From Acidobacteriota bacterium (GTDB lineage Bacteria; Acidobacteriota; Terriglobia; UBA7540): 6,289 nt of DNA. Below the pieces are notes generated by a model. The model was not told the origin of the DNA. It was given only the letters and a program-made list of their open reading frames with translations, and ran no database searches. The stretch is from assembly GCA_021789565.1 (NCBI GenBank), contig JAJYJL010000531.1, positions 1-6,289 on the forward strand. The letters are read 5' to 3'. Each line of letters opens with the position of its first letter. The first letter of the stretch is position 1. The translations under genes and the position numbers were made by a program. Below are positions 1 to 5,589 of the stretch, in pieces.

Positions 1-720
1 TTTGGGACAGCATTTAGCCAAGCCATCGTCCACAGTTCCTCTGCAGGGCTCTACGCAGCGGTCGGAATGGCTGCGTTCATCGCCAGCGGTTACAAGACGC
101 CGCTGGCTTCGGTTGTATTTGTTGCAGAAGCCACGGGCGGGCACGCTTACCTGATTCCTGCTCTCGTGGGTGCTGCCGTCGCTTATGCTGTTTCCGGGGA
201 AGCGTCTGTGTCCGCGGATCCACGCCTGAATGAAGGCGTCCGGATACAGAAACTTGGGTACATTCCCGTTGACGAGGTAATGCAAAAGCAGGTCGTATCA
301 ATCCCAGCAACGTCCACGGTACAGGCGCTTGCGGATGCTGCACAAAGACACCCGCATCACACAGTCTTCCCCGTTTGCGATGACAACCGCCTGGTGGGCA
401 CCGTTGCGGTCCGGGCCCTCGGGTCGGTAGATCCTCAACTCTGGTCTCAAACCTCTGTCCAGGACATTTTGGAGAAACAGACACCCAGAATTTCCATCGA
501 ATGCGATGCGATGGACGCTCTCCACCTGCTGAGGAAGCGTTCTGGGCAACACCTCCTTCTGATCACCAGTGAAAGCAATCAACTACAAGGAGTTCTGACC
601 AGAACTGATATCCTGAAAGCAATGGAAGCCCGTTTACCTATTCAACCTCGGCCCTTGACGCTTCATGGTGAGTCGGCCCCCTCTGAGACTCGATCTAAGG
701 CTGACGCCAGCAGTGGCTAA
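1..720 (+). CDS. ClC-family chloride channel/transporter, C-terminal part with CBS pair (5' truncated)
   Basis: The reading frame is open from base 1, so the gene starts before the window; 239 residues are visible before the TAA stop. Residues 1-70 are hydrophobic and match the last membrane helices of ClC anion channels or H+/Cl- antiporters, with segments such as GLYAAVGMAAF and KTPLASVVFVAEATGG. A cytoplasmic tail with two CBS domains follows, at about residues 88-140 (IPVDEVM to GTVAVRAL) and 153-209 (VQDILEK to LTRTDILKAM). CBS pairs in this family bind nucleotides or regulate gating. The last 25 or so residues are a low-complexity Ser/Ala/Pro-rich tail. The anion-conducting and gating residues lie upstream and cannot be checked, so channel versus exchanger is undecided. 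No clear terminator follows; 128 bp separate it from the next gene. Confidence 0.9.
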   Translation, partial: FGTAFSQAIVHSSSAGLYAAVGMAAFIASGYKTPLASVVFVAEATGGHAYLIPALVGAAVAYAVSGEASVSADPRLNEGVRIQKLGYIPVDEVMQKQVVSIPATSTVQALADAAQRHPHHTVFPVCDDNRLVGTVAVRALGSVDPQLWSQTSVQDILEKQTPRISIECDAMDALHLLRKRSGQHLLLITSESNQLQGVLTRTDILKAMEARLPIQPRPLTLHGESAPSETRSKADASSG

Positions 721-848
721 CCTGGTCTTAAATCAATTGTCAGCTGCCCGCGATTCATTCTGTTCATGGAGATCCTTTGGTCGCTACACTCATTGTGGAC
801 CCACTCATGCCCTCTTCCTGCTAGAATCTACGTGGCAAAAGGACCATC

Positions 849-1586
849 ATGGCTAACTCAGAATGGAAAGTGGAAACTCTGCTGCCGGGCAGTTGGCGCA
901 GCGCTACCTCGGTCCTGCTATTAAATGGGAACCGCCATCTGGTAGTCGATACGGGCATGCCGCACGAAGAGCACCTGCTTGTCGAGGCGCTGCAGCAGCG
1001 CTGCCTCACCGCAACCGATATCGAAGCGGTCATCAACACTCATTTCCATATTGATCACGTCTTGAACAACTCTCTTTTTCCCAGCAGCGTCATTTATGCC
1101 ACGCAGGAATCGCACGACTGGTGCTGTTCACTTTACTCCGACCTTCTCGACGGCCAGCAATGGGAAAAGTTGATTTTGAAATACTATCCGCAAACGTTCG
1201 AGTACGATCATGCCGTGGAACATCTGCACCAGATGCGAAAGTTTACCCTCCGCTGGTGGGACCGAAAGCGGCTGGGACCATCCTCGCAGCACCGCTGGCT
1301 TGAATCTCATTCGCTGCCAGAAGGTTTGCAATCCATCGTGACATCCGGCCATGTTCCGGGTCACCTTTCCATAATCGTCCCGGAAGAAGAACAGACCACT
1401 GTGGTTGCTGGCGATGCCTGCTTGTGCCGGTCGCAAGATGTCCGGGTCATGACCATGATTCCCCGTGATCGCGACCAGTCCCAAAAGGACCGCGAACAGG
1501 TGCTGTCTCTAGGCACAAGAATCTTCCCCGGCCACGACGTTGAATTCACGACGAACGGGAGTTCGGGTCCTGCAGATTTGGGATGA
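849..1586 (+). CDS. MBL-fold (metallo-beta-lactamase superfamily) metal-dependent hydrolase
   Basis: This 245-residue protein has the full metal-ligand set of the MBL superfamily. The HxHxDH motif is in NTHFHIDH (H65, H67, D69, H70), a third-motif His is in TSGHVPGH (H168), an Asp in VAGDA (D189) and a late His in IFPGHD (H229). An early strand ending in VVDTGMP carries the usual Asp. This predicts a two-metal, probably zinc, cytoplasmic hydrolase, as no signal peptide is seen. The sequence fits the broad glyoxalase II/lactonase-like branch better than true beta-lactamases, but the substrate cannot be read from it. The ATG at 849 is preceded by AAAAGGA at 837-843 with five bases of spacing. 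A TAGAAT -10-like hexamer lies at 822-827 without a good -35. The 3' end overlaps the convergent reductase gene by 41 bp. Confidence 0.9.
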   Translation: MANSEWKVETLLPGSWRSATSVLLLNGNRHLVVDTGMPHEEHLLVEALQQRCLTATDIEAVINTHFHIDHVLNNSLFPSSVIYATQESHDWCCSLYSDLLDGQQWEKLILKYYPQTFEYDHAVEHLHQMRKFTLRWWDRKRLGPSSQHRWLESHSLPEGLQSIVTSGHVPGHLSIIVPEEEQTTVVAGDACLCRSQDVRVMTMIPRDRDQSQKDREQVLSLGTRIFPGHDVEFTTNGSSGPADLG

Positions 1587-2439
1587 AAAACGATCGAAGT
1601 GGAAGCAAAGTCCGCAGATAGTCATCCACCGCGGCCTGCCACGTCCTTGGCAACGAAAATCCCGCATTCTTCAACGCACGGCACTCCAATACCGAGTATT
1701 TCAATCGTTTGGCGGGGCGGCCCATCTGGTCAGCCGGAATTCCGACAAGCTTCCTCAGATCGAGGCCTGCCTCCTCTGCCGCGTACCTAGCCAATTCGTA
1801 GCGGGTACAGGCCCCCTGATTGGCAAGGTGGTAAACGCCCGACGGCCCTCTCTCCACCACCTCGAGGATTTTTTCAGCCCCATCAACTGTGTAGAGCGCA
1901 TTCCCCAACTGGTCCGATGCCACTAGATACGGCTGGCCGGCGGCCATGTCCCGAAGGCCCTTGTCAATAAAGTTCGCTTTCCCAGGTCCGAAAAGGACGC
2001 AAACCCGGAAAATCCAATACCGGTGCAAAGCTGCCACCAGGTGCTCGCCTCTCAATTTGGTCCGCCCGTAAACAGTTGGGGAGTTGGTCAGGTCGGTTTC
2101 TGCATATGGAGTCTGCCGTTCACCGTCAAAAACCGCATCGGTCGAGATGTAAGCAACTGCTGCCCCAATTTCCCTTGCGGCCTCGACAACATGACGCGTC
2201 CCGTGAACATTAACCAGATAAGCCAGCGCAGGATCAGTTTCGCAGGTGTCAGGACCAGGGATTGCAGCTGCGTGGATCACGACATCGGGGCGCAACTTCT
2301 GGAACGCCGCGCGCACTTCGTCCAATTTGGTAATGTCCGCTTCGGCCCGCCCCACCGAAAATACTGTGTGGCGCTTGCTGATAACCTGCACAAGCCCATG
2401 GCCGAACAAACCCGTTGATCCGGTAACAGCGAATTTCAT
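1546..2439 (-). CDS. RmlD-like extended SDR: dTDP-4-dehydrorhamnose reductase family sugar-nucleotide oxidoreductase
   Basis: The protein is 297 residues from the ATG at 2439, the usual RmlD length. The N-terminus MKFAVTGSTGLFG holds the Rossmann GxxGxxG dinucleotide-binding motif (G7, G10, G13). HAAA at 56-59, STDAVFDG at 99-106 and YGRTK with Tyr124 and Lys128 supply the SDR catalytic Ser/Thr-Tyr-Lys set. The later GVYHLAN and MGRPAKR segments are typical of the RmlD/MAT2B group. Family members reduce dTDP-4-keto-6-deoxysugars with NAD(P)H. No other rhamnose genes are present, so the exact substrate is open. An in-frame TTG at 2466 would add nine residues, but the conserved start of the fold favours 2439. 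The ribosome site is imperfect: GAGG lies only two bases away and GAGGGA twelve. The last 20 or so residues are a non-conserved tail overlapping the MBL gene. Confidence 0.9.
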   Translation of the reverse strand: MKFAVTGSTGLFGHGLVQVISKRHTVFSVGRAEADITKLDEVRAAFQKLRPDVVIHAAAIPGPDTCETDPALAYLVNVHGTRHVVEAAREIGAAVAYISTDAVFDGERQTPYAETDLTNSPTVYGRTKLRGEHLVAALHRYWIFRVCVLFGPGKANFIDKGLRDMAAGQPYLVASDQLGNALYTVDGAEKILEVVERGPSGVYHLANQGACTRYELARYAAEEAGLDLRKLVGIPADQMGRPAKRLKYSVLECRALKNAGFSLPRTWQAAVDDYLRTLLPLRSFFIPNLQDPNSRSS

Positions 2440-2467
2440 AACCTCAGATCTTCCCTCAGTCCTCAAC

Positions 2468-2485
2468 TCGGCAAATCAATGCCGA
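2468..2485 (-). other. 6-bp inverted repeat in the leader of the RmlD-like gene
   Basis: TCGGCA (2468-2473) and TGCCGA (2480-2485) are perfect inverted repeats around a 6-base loop. They sit between the upstream exported-protein gene and the RmlD-like start, about 30 bases before the ATG. No T-run follows on the minus strand, so a rho-independent terminator is not supported. It may be an operator, a weak attenuating hairpin or chance. Confidence 0.25.
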
Positions 2486-2518
2486 TATCATCAGATTTCT
2501 GCCGCGCAACAGGAAACT

Positions 2519-3052
2519 CTAGTGCATTCCCGGTTGCGAACTCAGGTGGTCTACATATCGCCGAAGCTCTCTGACAATGGCTTGGGCGATCTGCTGGCTT
2601 GACAGGCCCTTGGCGGGAATCTCGGCATCTTTGCTTGGCGCATCAGTCTCATCACTTTTGGGCTTGCGGTCCACGACATCGGCCTGCCAGATCTGGCTGT
2701 TGGTAACCCAGCCCGTAACGACGATCGAAAACATGACGTGTTTACGTTCGCGGTCCTTCCGCACTTCTTTAGGCTGGGGGATACCGTGCCGCATTTTGTA
2801 CTGCACTTTCGTCTCAGGCTCGTATGCCTTCATCACGAGATCAACGCCCTCAATTTGCTGGGTTGGTTTATATTTTCCCCACGCGCTTAATTCCTGGATA
2901 ATCCAGGCGTCAAGATTTTCCGGCATCCGCCCGACGTACATCAGCTTTCCACCGATCAAAGGATTTTGCTTTTCTTCGGGTTTCTGCTGGCCCCATGTCG
3001 GAGCCGCGAGCAGGCAAAGGGAAACCAGGCTATAAAGAAAAGCTTTCATCAT
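2519..3052 (-). CDS. Exported protein of unknown function (signal peptide)
   Basis: I do not recognise the family of this 177-residue protein. It starts with a clear Sec signal peptide: MMK, a hydrophobic core (FLYSLVSLCLLAA) and a likely cleavage near PTWGQQ, about residue 21. No lipobox is visible, so a soluble periplasmic or outer-surface location is expected. The mature part is mixed alpha/beta in look, with VGRMPENLDAWIIQEL, EGVDLVMKAYEP, FSIVVTGWVTNSQIWQADVVD, a hydrophilic linker near residues 130-145, and a final helix (SQQIAQAIVRELRRYVDHL). The strand pattern with an IWQ-type segment loosely recalls small exported DUF4136-like proteins; this is only a resemblance. The ATG at 3052 has GGAGG six bases upstream. 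The gene is 79 bp upstream of the RmlD-like gene on the same strand, so co-transcription is possible. Confidence 0.8.
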   Translation of the reverse strand: MMKAFLYSLVSLCLLAAPTWGQQKPEEKQNPLIGGKLMYVGRMPENLDAWIIQELSAWGKYKPTQQIEGVDLVMKAYEPETKVQYKMRHGIPQPKEVRKDRERKHVMFSIVVTGWVTNSQIWQADVVDRKPKSDETDAPSKDAEIPAKGLSSQQIAQAIVRELRRYVDHLSSQPGMH

Positions 3053-3193
3053 TATTTCCCTCCAGCTTTTTGTTCGTGCATATAATCGCGCCGTCTAATA
3101 TCATACAGCAGGCAGACGAATTCCCCGCCCCGTCGGACGGCCCAAAGATTGTCCGCGAGGATATTCTGACGCTGGCTGGCGCGCAATAGCCGA

Positions 3194-3223
3194 TTGCCGT
3201 TTTTCAGCACTAACGACTATTTT
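3194..3223 (+). promoter_or_regulatory. Weak sigma70-like promoter candidate
   Basis: TTGCCG (3194-3199) and TATTTT (3218-3223) are separated by 18 bases, each matching four of six consensus positions. They lie 58 bases before the ATG of the first small basic exported protein. The divergent gap 3053-3281 must hold promoters for both flanking genes, but this match is weak and consensus rules may not hold in this organism. Confidence 0.25.
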
Positions 3224-3281
3224 CCTGGCTGGCGGCTGACGTACCCCAAATCGGAAGACAAGGAAACCGCAGGAGGAATCC

Positions 3282-3635
3282 ATGAGCAAGATTTTCAAGT
3301 GGCTTGGGTTGGTTGTCCTGGCAGGGGCCTTTTGGGCTTCGCCCTTCGTCTTTGCCCACGGCCAGGAAACCAATCAGGCAGGCTCTGCAAGCAAGAAGGT
3401 GAATGCGATGCATAGCCAGGAACTCAAATCCCAGCGCCGCCGGCTCAAGGAAAGCGGGAAAAGCGTGCGCGCCGAGGCCCTGCAATCCGGCCATCACAGC
3501 ACGCCGCCAAAGACCAGGCATCATCAAATGAGGAAGGTGCAGCGCAATGCCGGCCTTCAAAGCCCCAACCTGCGCGGCGCCCGCAAGCATAACCGCAGCC
3601 GCTCAAAGGTCCACCACCAAGCCCCCAGGAATTGA
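3282..3635 (+). CDS. Small basic His/Arg/Lys-rich exported protein, paralogue of the next gene
   Basis: The product is 117 residues, of no family I recognise. Residues 1-25 form a good signal peptide (MSKIFKWLGLVVLAG to FVFA) with an A-x-A-like cleavage site before HGQE. The mature part is strongly basic and low in hydrophobics, with QRRRLK near 51 and many His residues (HH at 71-72, 80-81 and 111-112). It ends in an Arg/Lys/His-rich stretch and looks disordered. AGGAGG at 3271-3276 lies five bases before the ATG, which strongly supports real translation. The signal peptide shares the pattern KWL-x2-VVLAG-x-F-x-A-x-P-x2-FA-x-GQ with the gene 91 bp downstream, suggesting tandem duplication. 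Function is unknown; binding to anionic envelope polymers or metals through His is speculation. Confidence 0.7.
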   Translation: MSKIFKWLGLVVLAGAFWASPFVFAHGQETNQAGSASKKVNAMHSQELKSQRRRLKESGKSVRAEALQSGHHSTPPKTRHHQMRKVQRNAGLQSPNLRGARKHNRSRSKVHHQAPRN

Positions 3636-3714
3636 ATGCCGGCTCTAAATCCCTTCCCGAAACTTTTTCCTCCGCGGCGGGTTTACTCAACAGATGCAGG
3701 AACTGCTCAATGCT

Positions 3715-3721
3715 AAGGAGG
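3715..3721 (+). promoter_or_regulatory. Ribosome binding site AAGGAGG fixing the start at 3727
   Basis: AAGGAGG lies five bases before the ATG at 3727. It selects this start over an in-frame ATG at 3694, which has no such site and would bury the signal peptide behind eleven hydrophilic residues. A second ATG follows directly at 3730. Confidence 0.8.
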
Positions 3722-3726
3722 AACAA

Positions 3727-4050
3727 ATGATGCGAAACAAACTCAAGTGGCTTTTGCCGGTGGTACTGGCTGGATCGTTCATCGCTGCGCCCGCAGCCTT
3801 TGCACTGGGACAAAATGAAGGCGCAACCGTAAACAACCGCGTGGATAGGCGACAGGACCGACGGGCGCTCCGGCGCGATGAACGCAAGATTGACCGGCGG
3901 CAGGCAAAACTTCGCGCTGACGTTCAGCGATTTGGCGCCCAGAGCCCGCAGGCGAAGGCCGACCGCCGGCACCTAAGGCGTTCCAGGAGGAAATTCAGGC
4001 GCCAAGGTCGTGATCTGCGGCAGGACCGCAGACAAGCTCTGCGTCGCTAG
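3727..4050 (+). CDS. Arginine-rich small exported protein with RR-repeat helix
   Basis: The product is 107 residues from the ATG chosen by the AAGGAGG site. Residues 1-26 are a signal peptide (MMRNKLKWLLPVVLAG to PAAFA). The remainder, from about residue 35, is highly biased: 26 of the last 73 residues are Arg, mostly as RR pairs spaced three to four residues apart (DRRQDRRALRRDERK, then DRRHLRRSRRKFRRQ), against nine acidic residues. A short uncharged break (FGAQSPQ) divides it into two halves. Such spacing fits a long charged helix with arginines on repeating faces. Arg-rich exported proteins with DRR-type repeats are, to my recollection, seen in Acidobacteria, but I know no assigned function. 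The shared signal-peptide pattern makes it a probable paralogue of the upstream gene, with a divergent mature part. Confidence 0.75.
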   Translation: MMRNKLKWLLPVVLAGSFIAAPAAFALGQNEGATVNNRVDRRQDRRALRRDERKIDRRQAKLRADVQRFGAQSPQAKADRRHLRRSRRKFRRQGRDLRQDRRQALRR

Positions 4051-4085
4051 GCGTGTCCTCTATCGCCACGGGGCATCAAATCACC

Positions 4086-4124
4086 CACAAGCAGCGGGGA
4101 AGGTTGATTTCCCCGCTCGTTGTG
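4086..4124. terminator. Strong imperfect hairpin between convergent genes (likely bidirectional terminator)
   Basis: AGCGGGGAA (4093-4101) and TTCCCCGCT (4109-4117) form a perfect 9-bp stem around a 7-base loop. After a 2x2 mismatch the stem continues with CACAA (4086-4090) and TTGTG (4120-4124). It lies 36 bases after the stop of the Arg-rich gene and about 60 bases beyond the stop of the convergent peroxiredoxin gene. There is no clear T-run on either side, so intrinsic termination is inferred from position and stem strength. Confidence 0.5.
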
Positions 4125-4183
4125 CGCTGTACCCACCTGTAACATCATGCAGCGATGGTGTCCCGAAGCACCAGCAACTTACT

Positions 4184-4666
4184 TCAGGTGATGTCGGCCA
4201 GTGCCGTCAGAATTTCGTCGACATCCGGCAAATCCCGCAAGGCATAAATCTTTGACCATGCAATCCTGCCGCTCTTATCCACGATGAAGATGGCACGGTC
4301 ATTCACAAAGGGGATTTCGTGTCGGGTTGGCGGAAAAATCCCGTAGGCCTGCGCTGTGGAAGCGTAAGGCCACCGGTCCGCGGCCAGGGGAAATTTCAAT
4401 CCCCCCATCGATTCCTGAAAGGCGATGTGGGAAAAGACGGTATCGGTGCAGACGCCCAGGACCTGGGCGTTCAACTCGGCAAACTTTGGGAGCTTTTCCT
4501 GGAATGCCGAGAGTTCATTCTGTCAAACGGGAGTGAAGTCCAGAGCATAGAAAAGGATGACCACCCTCCTGCCCTGGTGATTGGAAAGTTTGAAATCTCC
4601 CTGTTCATTACCAATCGCCGCTTTCAAATTGAAATCTGGCGCGGTATCTCCAACTTGCAATGGCAT
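4184..4666 (-). CDS. Peroxiredoxin (AhpC/TSA type) with in-frame TGA at the peroxidatic Cys: probable selenoprotein
   Basis: Read with TGA as Sec, the product has 160 residues, normal for small bacterial peroxiredoxins of the AhpE/BCP kind, which reduce hydroperoxides in the cytoplasm. The order is MPLQVGDTAPDF at the N-terminus, the strand RRVVILFYALDFTPV (33-47), the TGA codon at 48, then QNELSAFQEKLPKF, VLGVCTDTVFSH (69-80), and the C-terminal DRAIFIVDKSGRI with the conserved Arg124. In homologues the residue after FTPV is the peroxidatic Cys. The catalytic Thr45 is kept, but the usual Pro four residues before it is Ala41. Cys73, 25 residues after position 48, is the only Cys and could act as resolving thiol. 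The ATG at 4666 lies five bases after GGAGG; the ATG at 4670 is in another frame. PrxU of Eubacterium acidaminophilum is a known Sec peroxiredoxin. The alternative is a pseudogene with one nonsense mutation. Confidence 0.8.
4452..4520 (-). promoter_or_regulatory. Hairpin-forming mRNA segment just after the TGA (candidate SECIS region)
   Basis: Three inverted repeats lie in the mRNA downstream of the TGA. GAATG/CATTC (4516-4520 and 4502-4506) gives 5 bp with a 9-base loop, starting two bases after the TGA. CTCGGCA/TGCCGAG (4505-4511 and 4475-4481) gives 7 bp with a 23-base loop and excludes the first. ACGCCCAG/CTGGGCGT (4463-4470 and 4452-4459) gives 8 bp with a GUC loop starting 60 bases after the TGA. 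Bacterial SECIS hairpins usually present a loop with an early G about 16-37 bases after the UGA; none of these fits cleanly, so the assignment is tentative. Confidence 0.3.
4523..4525 (-). other. In-frame TGA at the peroxidatic cysteine position (putative selenocysteine codon)
   Basis: The complement of these bases is TGA, codon 48 counted from the ATG at 4666. The frame is otherwise open on both sides, with conserved peroxiredoxin sequence before (ALDFTPV) and after (QNELSAF). No frameshift is needed to join the halves. Confidence 0.75.
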
Positions 4667-4671
4667 GCATG

Positions 4672-4677
4672 CCTCCT
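4672..4677 (-). promoter_or_regulatory. Ribosome binding site AGGAGG of the peroxiredoxin gene
   Basis: AGGAGG on the minus strand lies five bases before the ATG at 4666, the start that gives a complete peroxiredoxin N-terminus. It shows that the part upstream of the TGA is a translated 5' end and that 4666 is the start. Confidence 0.8.
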
Positions 4678-5051
4678 CTCAGCATCAGGAGGACGCGGGG
4701 AGAGATTCGTGCAGACTGAATGGATCAACACCCGCGCGCCATCCTCAGGGCTCATAACTTGCAAGCACCAGACCCATTTTAGGGGATGAGAAACTCGGAA
4801 GTATAGTGAGAATCTCTCAAGGACCATTTCCAATAAGGTCGGAATTGTCCTGTAGGTCCGATGCACTCCTGCGCCCCTCATGATGCGGTAGCGTTACAGT
4901 CTCTGATCACGCGGTATACGGTCTTCACCAGAAATGCGGGCGTCGGTGTCGGCATATTGGTTCCTTTGCTGCCTTGATCTGAACGTAAGCGCCATAAAGC
5001 GCAAATGGCCGTTTTGTGGCACACTTGGCAGGAAGCACTAATGAATCTTTT
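4678..5051. other. Divergent intergenic region without a supported gene
   Basis: This stretch lies between the peroxiredoxin ribosome site (-) and the exported-protein ribosome site (+), so it should hold both promoters. The only long open frame in it (minus strand, 4624-4881) overlaps the peroxiredoxin 5' end and has no family signal or ribosome site. I see no tRNA, and in particular no tRNA-Sec. Two short dyads are present: TGAGA/TCTCA at 4807-4819, and GCCAT/ATGGC at 4991-5009 with a 9-base loop and TTTT shortly after. Confidence 0.6.
4800..4819 (-). promoter_or_regulatory. -10-like hexamer with adjacent dyad upstream of the peroxiredoxin gene
   Basis: The minus strand reads TATACT at 4800-4805. 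Directly upstream is a perfect 5-bp inverted repeat, TGAGA (4807-4811) and TCTCA (4815-4819), with a 3-base centre. A repressor or activator site next to a -10 box would fit a stress-responsive gene. However, the nearest -35-like TTGGAA (4828-4833) is 22 bases away, and the leader would be about 130 bases, so this is weak. Confidence 0.25.
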
Positions 5052-5058
5052 GAGGAGG
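5052..5058 (+). promoter_or_regulatory. Ribosome binding site GAGGAGG fixing the start at 5063
   Basis: GAGGAGG ends four bases before the ATG at 5063 and only one base before an in-frame TTG at 5060, so the ATG is the likely start. Confidence 0.75.
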
Positions 5059-5062
5059 CTTG

Positions 5063-5554
5063 ATGAAATCCAGAATCGGATTTATTGCTCTTGTGATTTT
5101 CTCATCAGCAACGATGGCACTGGCCCAGACACATATCGCCGGCACTGCTGAATGTTCGGCGCCCGAGCAGGTCCACGTGATGCGGCTCAGTGATCAGGCG
5201 GACCATTTCTTTGTAATGAGCCAGGGTAAATGCCAATGGACCAGGCCCTTCGACATCGCTGGCACAAAGACGCAGAGCGACCTGGCGACTGTCTCCAAGG
5301 AAGTCCGTGGCAACCGTGCCCGTGTGCGCGGATATGTCACGGAAACAACAGCCAGCGGTGACAAGTTCAGTTACCGCATTCTGGGCGAACAGGTAATCGA
5401 CCACGGAAAGACTGTGAGCGAGCACGGAAGCTGGACCATCGTCAGCGGGACCGGCAAGCTGGAAGGCATCCAGGGCAAAGGGACCTACAGCGGCAAGCTC
5501 CAGGGTAACAACATGGTGTTCGAACTCGAAGGAGAATGGCAGGCGGGGCGCTGA
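5063..5554 (+). CDS. Exported beta-rich protein of unknown function
   Basis: The product is 163 residues from the ATG at 5063. Residues 1-21 are a signal peptide (MKSRIGFIALVIF to MALA) with an A-x-A cleavage before QTHIAG, so it is periplasmic or secreted. The mature chain is rich in Gly, Thr, Ser and Val and alternates like beta strands. Two cysteines, Cys31 and Cys57, flank a segment that could be closed by a disulphide. The C-terminal repeat-like part, GSWTIVSGTGKLEGIQGKG then TYSGKLQGNNMVFELEGEW, resembles the strand pattern of small beta-barrel proteins of the allene-oxide-cyclase-like/DUF3224 kind; I see only the pattern and have no family match. It is divergent from the peroxiredoxin gene and convergent with the pseudouridine synthase gene, 35 bp away, with no strong terminator between them. 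Confidence 0.8.
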   Translation: MKSRIGFIALVIFSSATMALAQTHIAGTAECSAPEQVHVMRLSDQADHFFVMSQGKCQWTRPFDIAGTKTQSDLATVSKEVRGNRARVRGYVTETTASGDKFSYRILGEQVIDHGKTVSEHGSWTIVSGTGKLEGIQGKGTYSGKLQGNNMVFELEGEWQAGR

Positions 5555-5589
5555 CATCGCAATGCGGGGGTGATGGATGGGTTTCAAAG

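Noticed and set aside
77..484. A 135-codon minus-strand open frame opposite the ClC gene
   Set aside because: It lies opposite clear ClC and CBS sequence and has a Pro/Arg-rich composition typical of a GC-rich antisense frame.
2463..2475. Thirteen-base identity TCAACTCGGCAAA shared with 4471-4483
   Set aside because: One such match is not surprising in a 6.3-kb window, and the second copy lies within conserved peroxiredoxin coding sequence.
3694..3726. Eleven-residue N-terminal extension of the Arg-rich protein from ATG 3694
   Set aside because: It would place hydrophilic residues before the signal peptide and overlap the AAGGAGG site that serves the ATG at 3727.
4184..4474. The peroxiredoxin as a short 96-residue protein from TTG 4474
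   Set aside because: This would lack the N-terminal half of the fold and the active site. The conserved upstream sequence and AGGAGG site at 4672-4677 support the full-length reading.
4319..4789. A 156-codon open frame on the plus strand opposite the peroxiredoxin gene
   Set aside because: It is antisense to conserved peroxiredoxin sequence, has no ribosome site and shows no protein family signal.
4624..4881. An 85-codon open frame on the minus strand overlapping the peroxiredoxin start
   Set aside because: It is out of frame with the peroxiredoxin, has no ribosome site and has an unstructured composition.
5017..5030. Sigma54-like promoter (TGGCAC followed by TTGGCA)
   Set aside because: The spacing between the GG and GC elements is 8 bases instead of the required 10.
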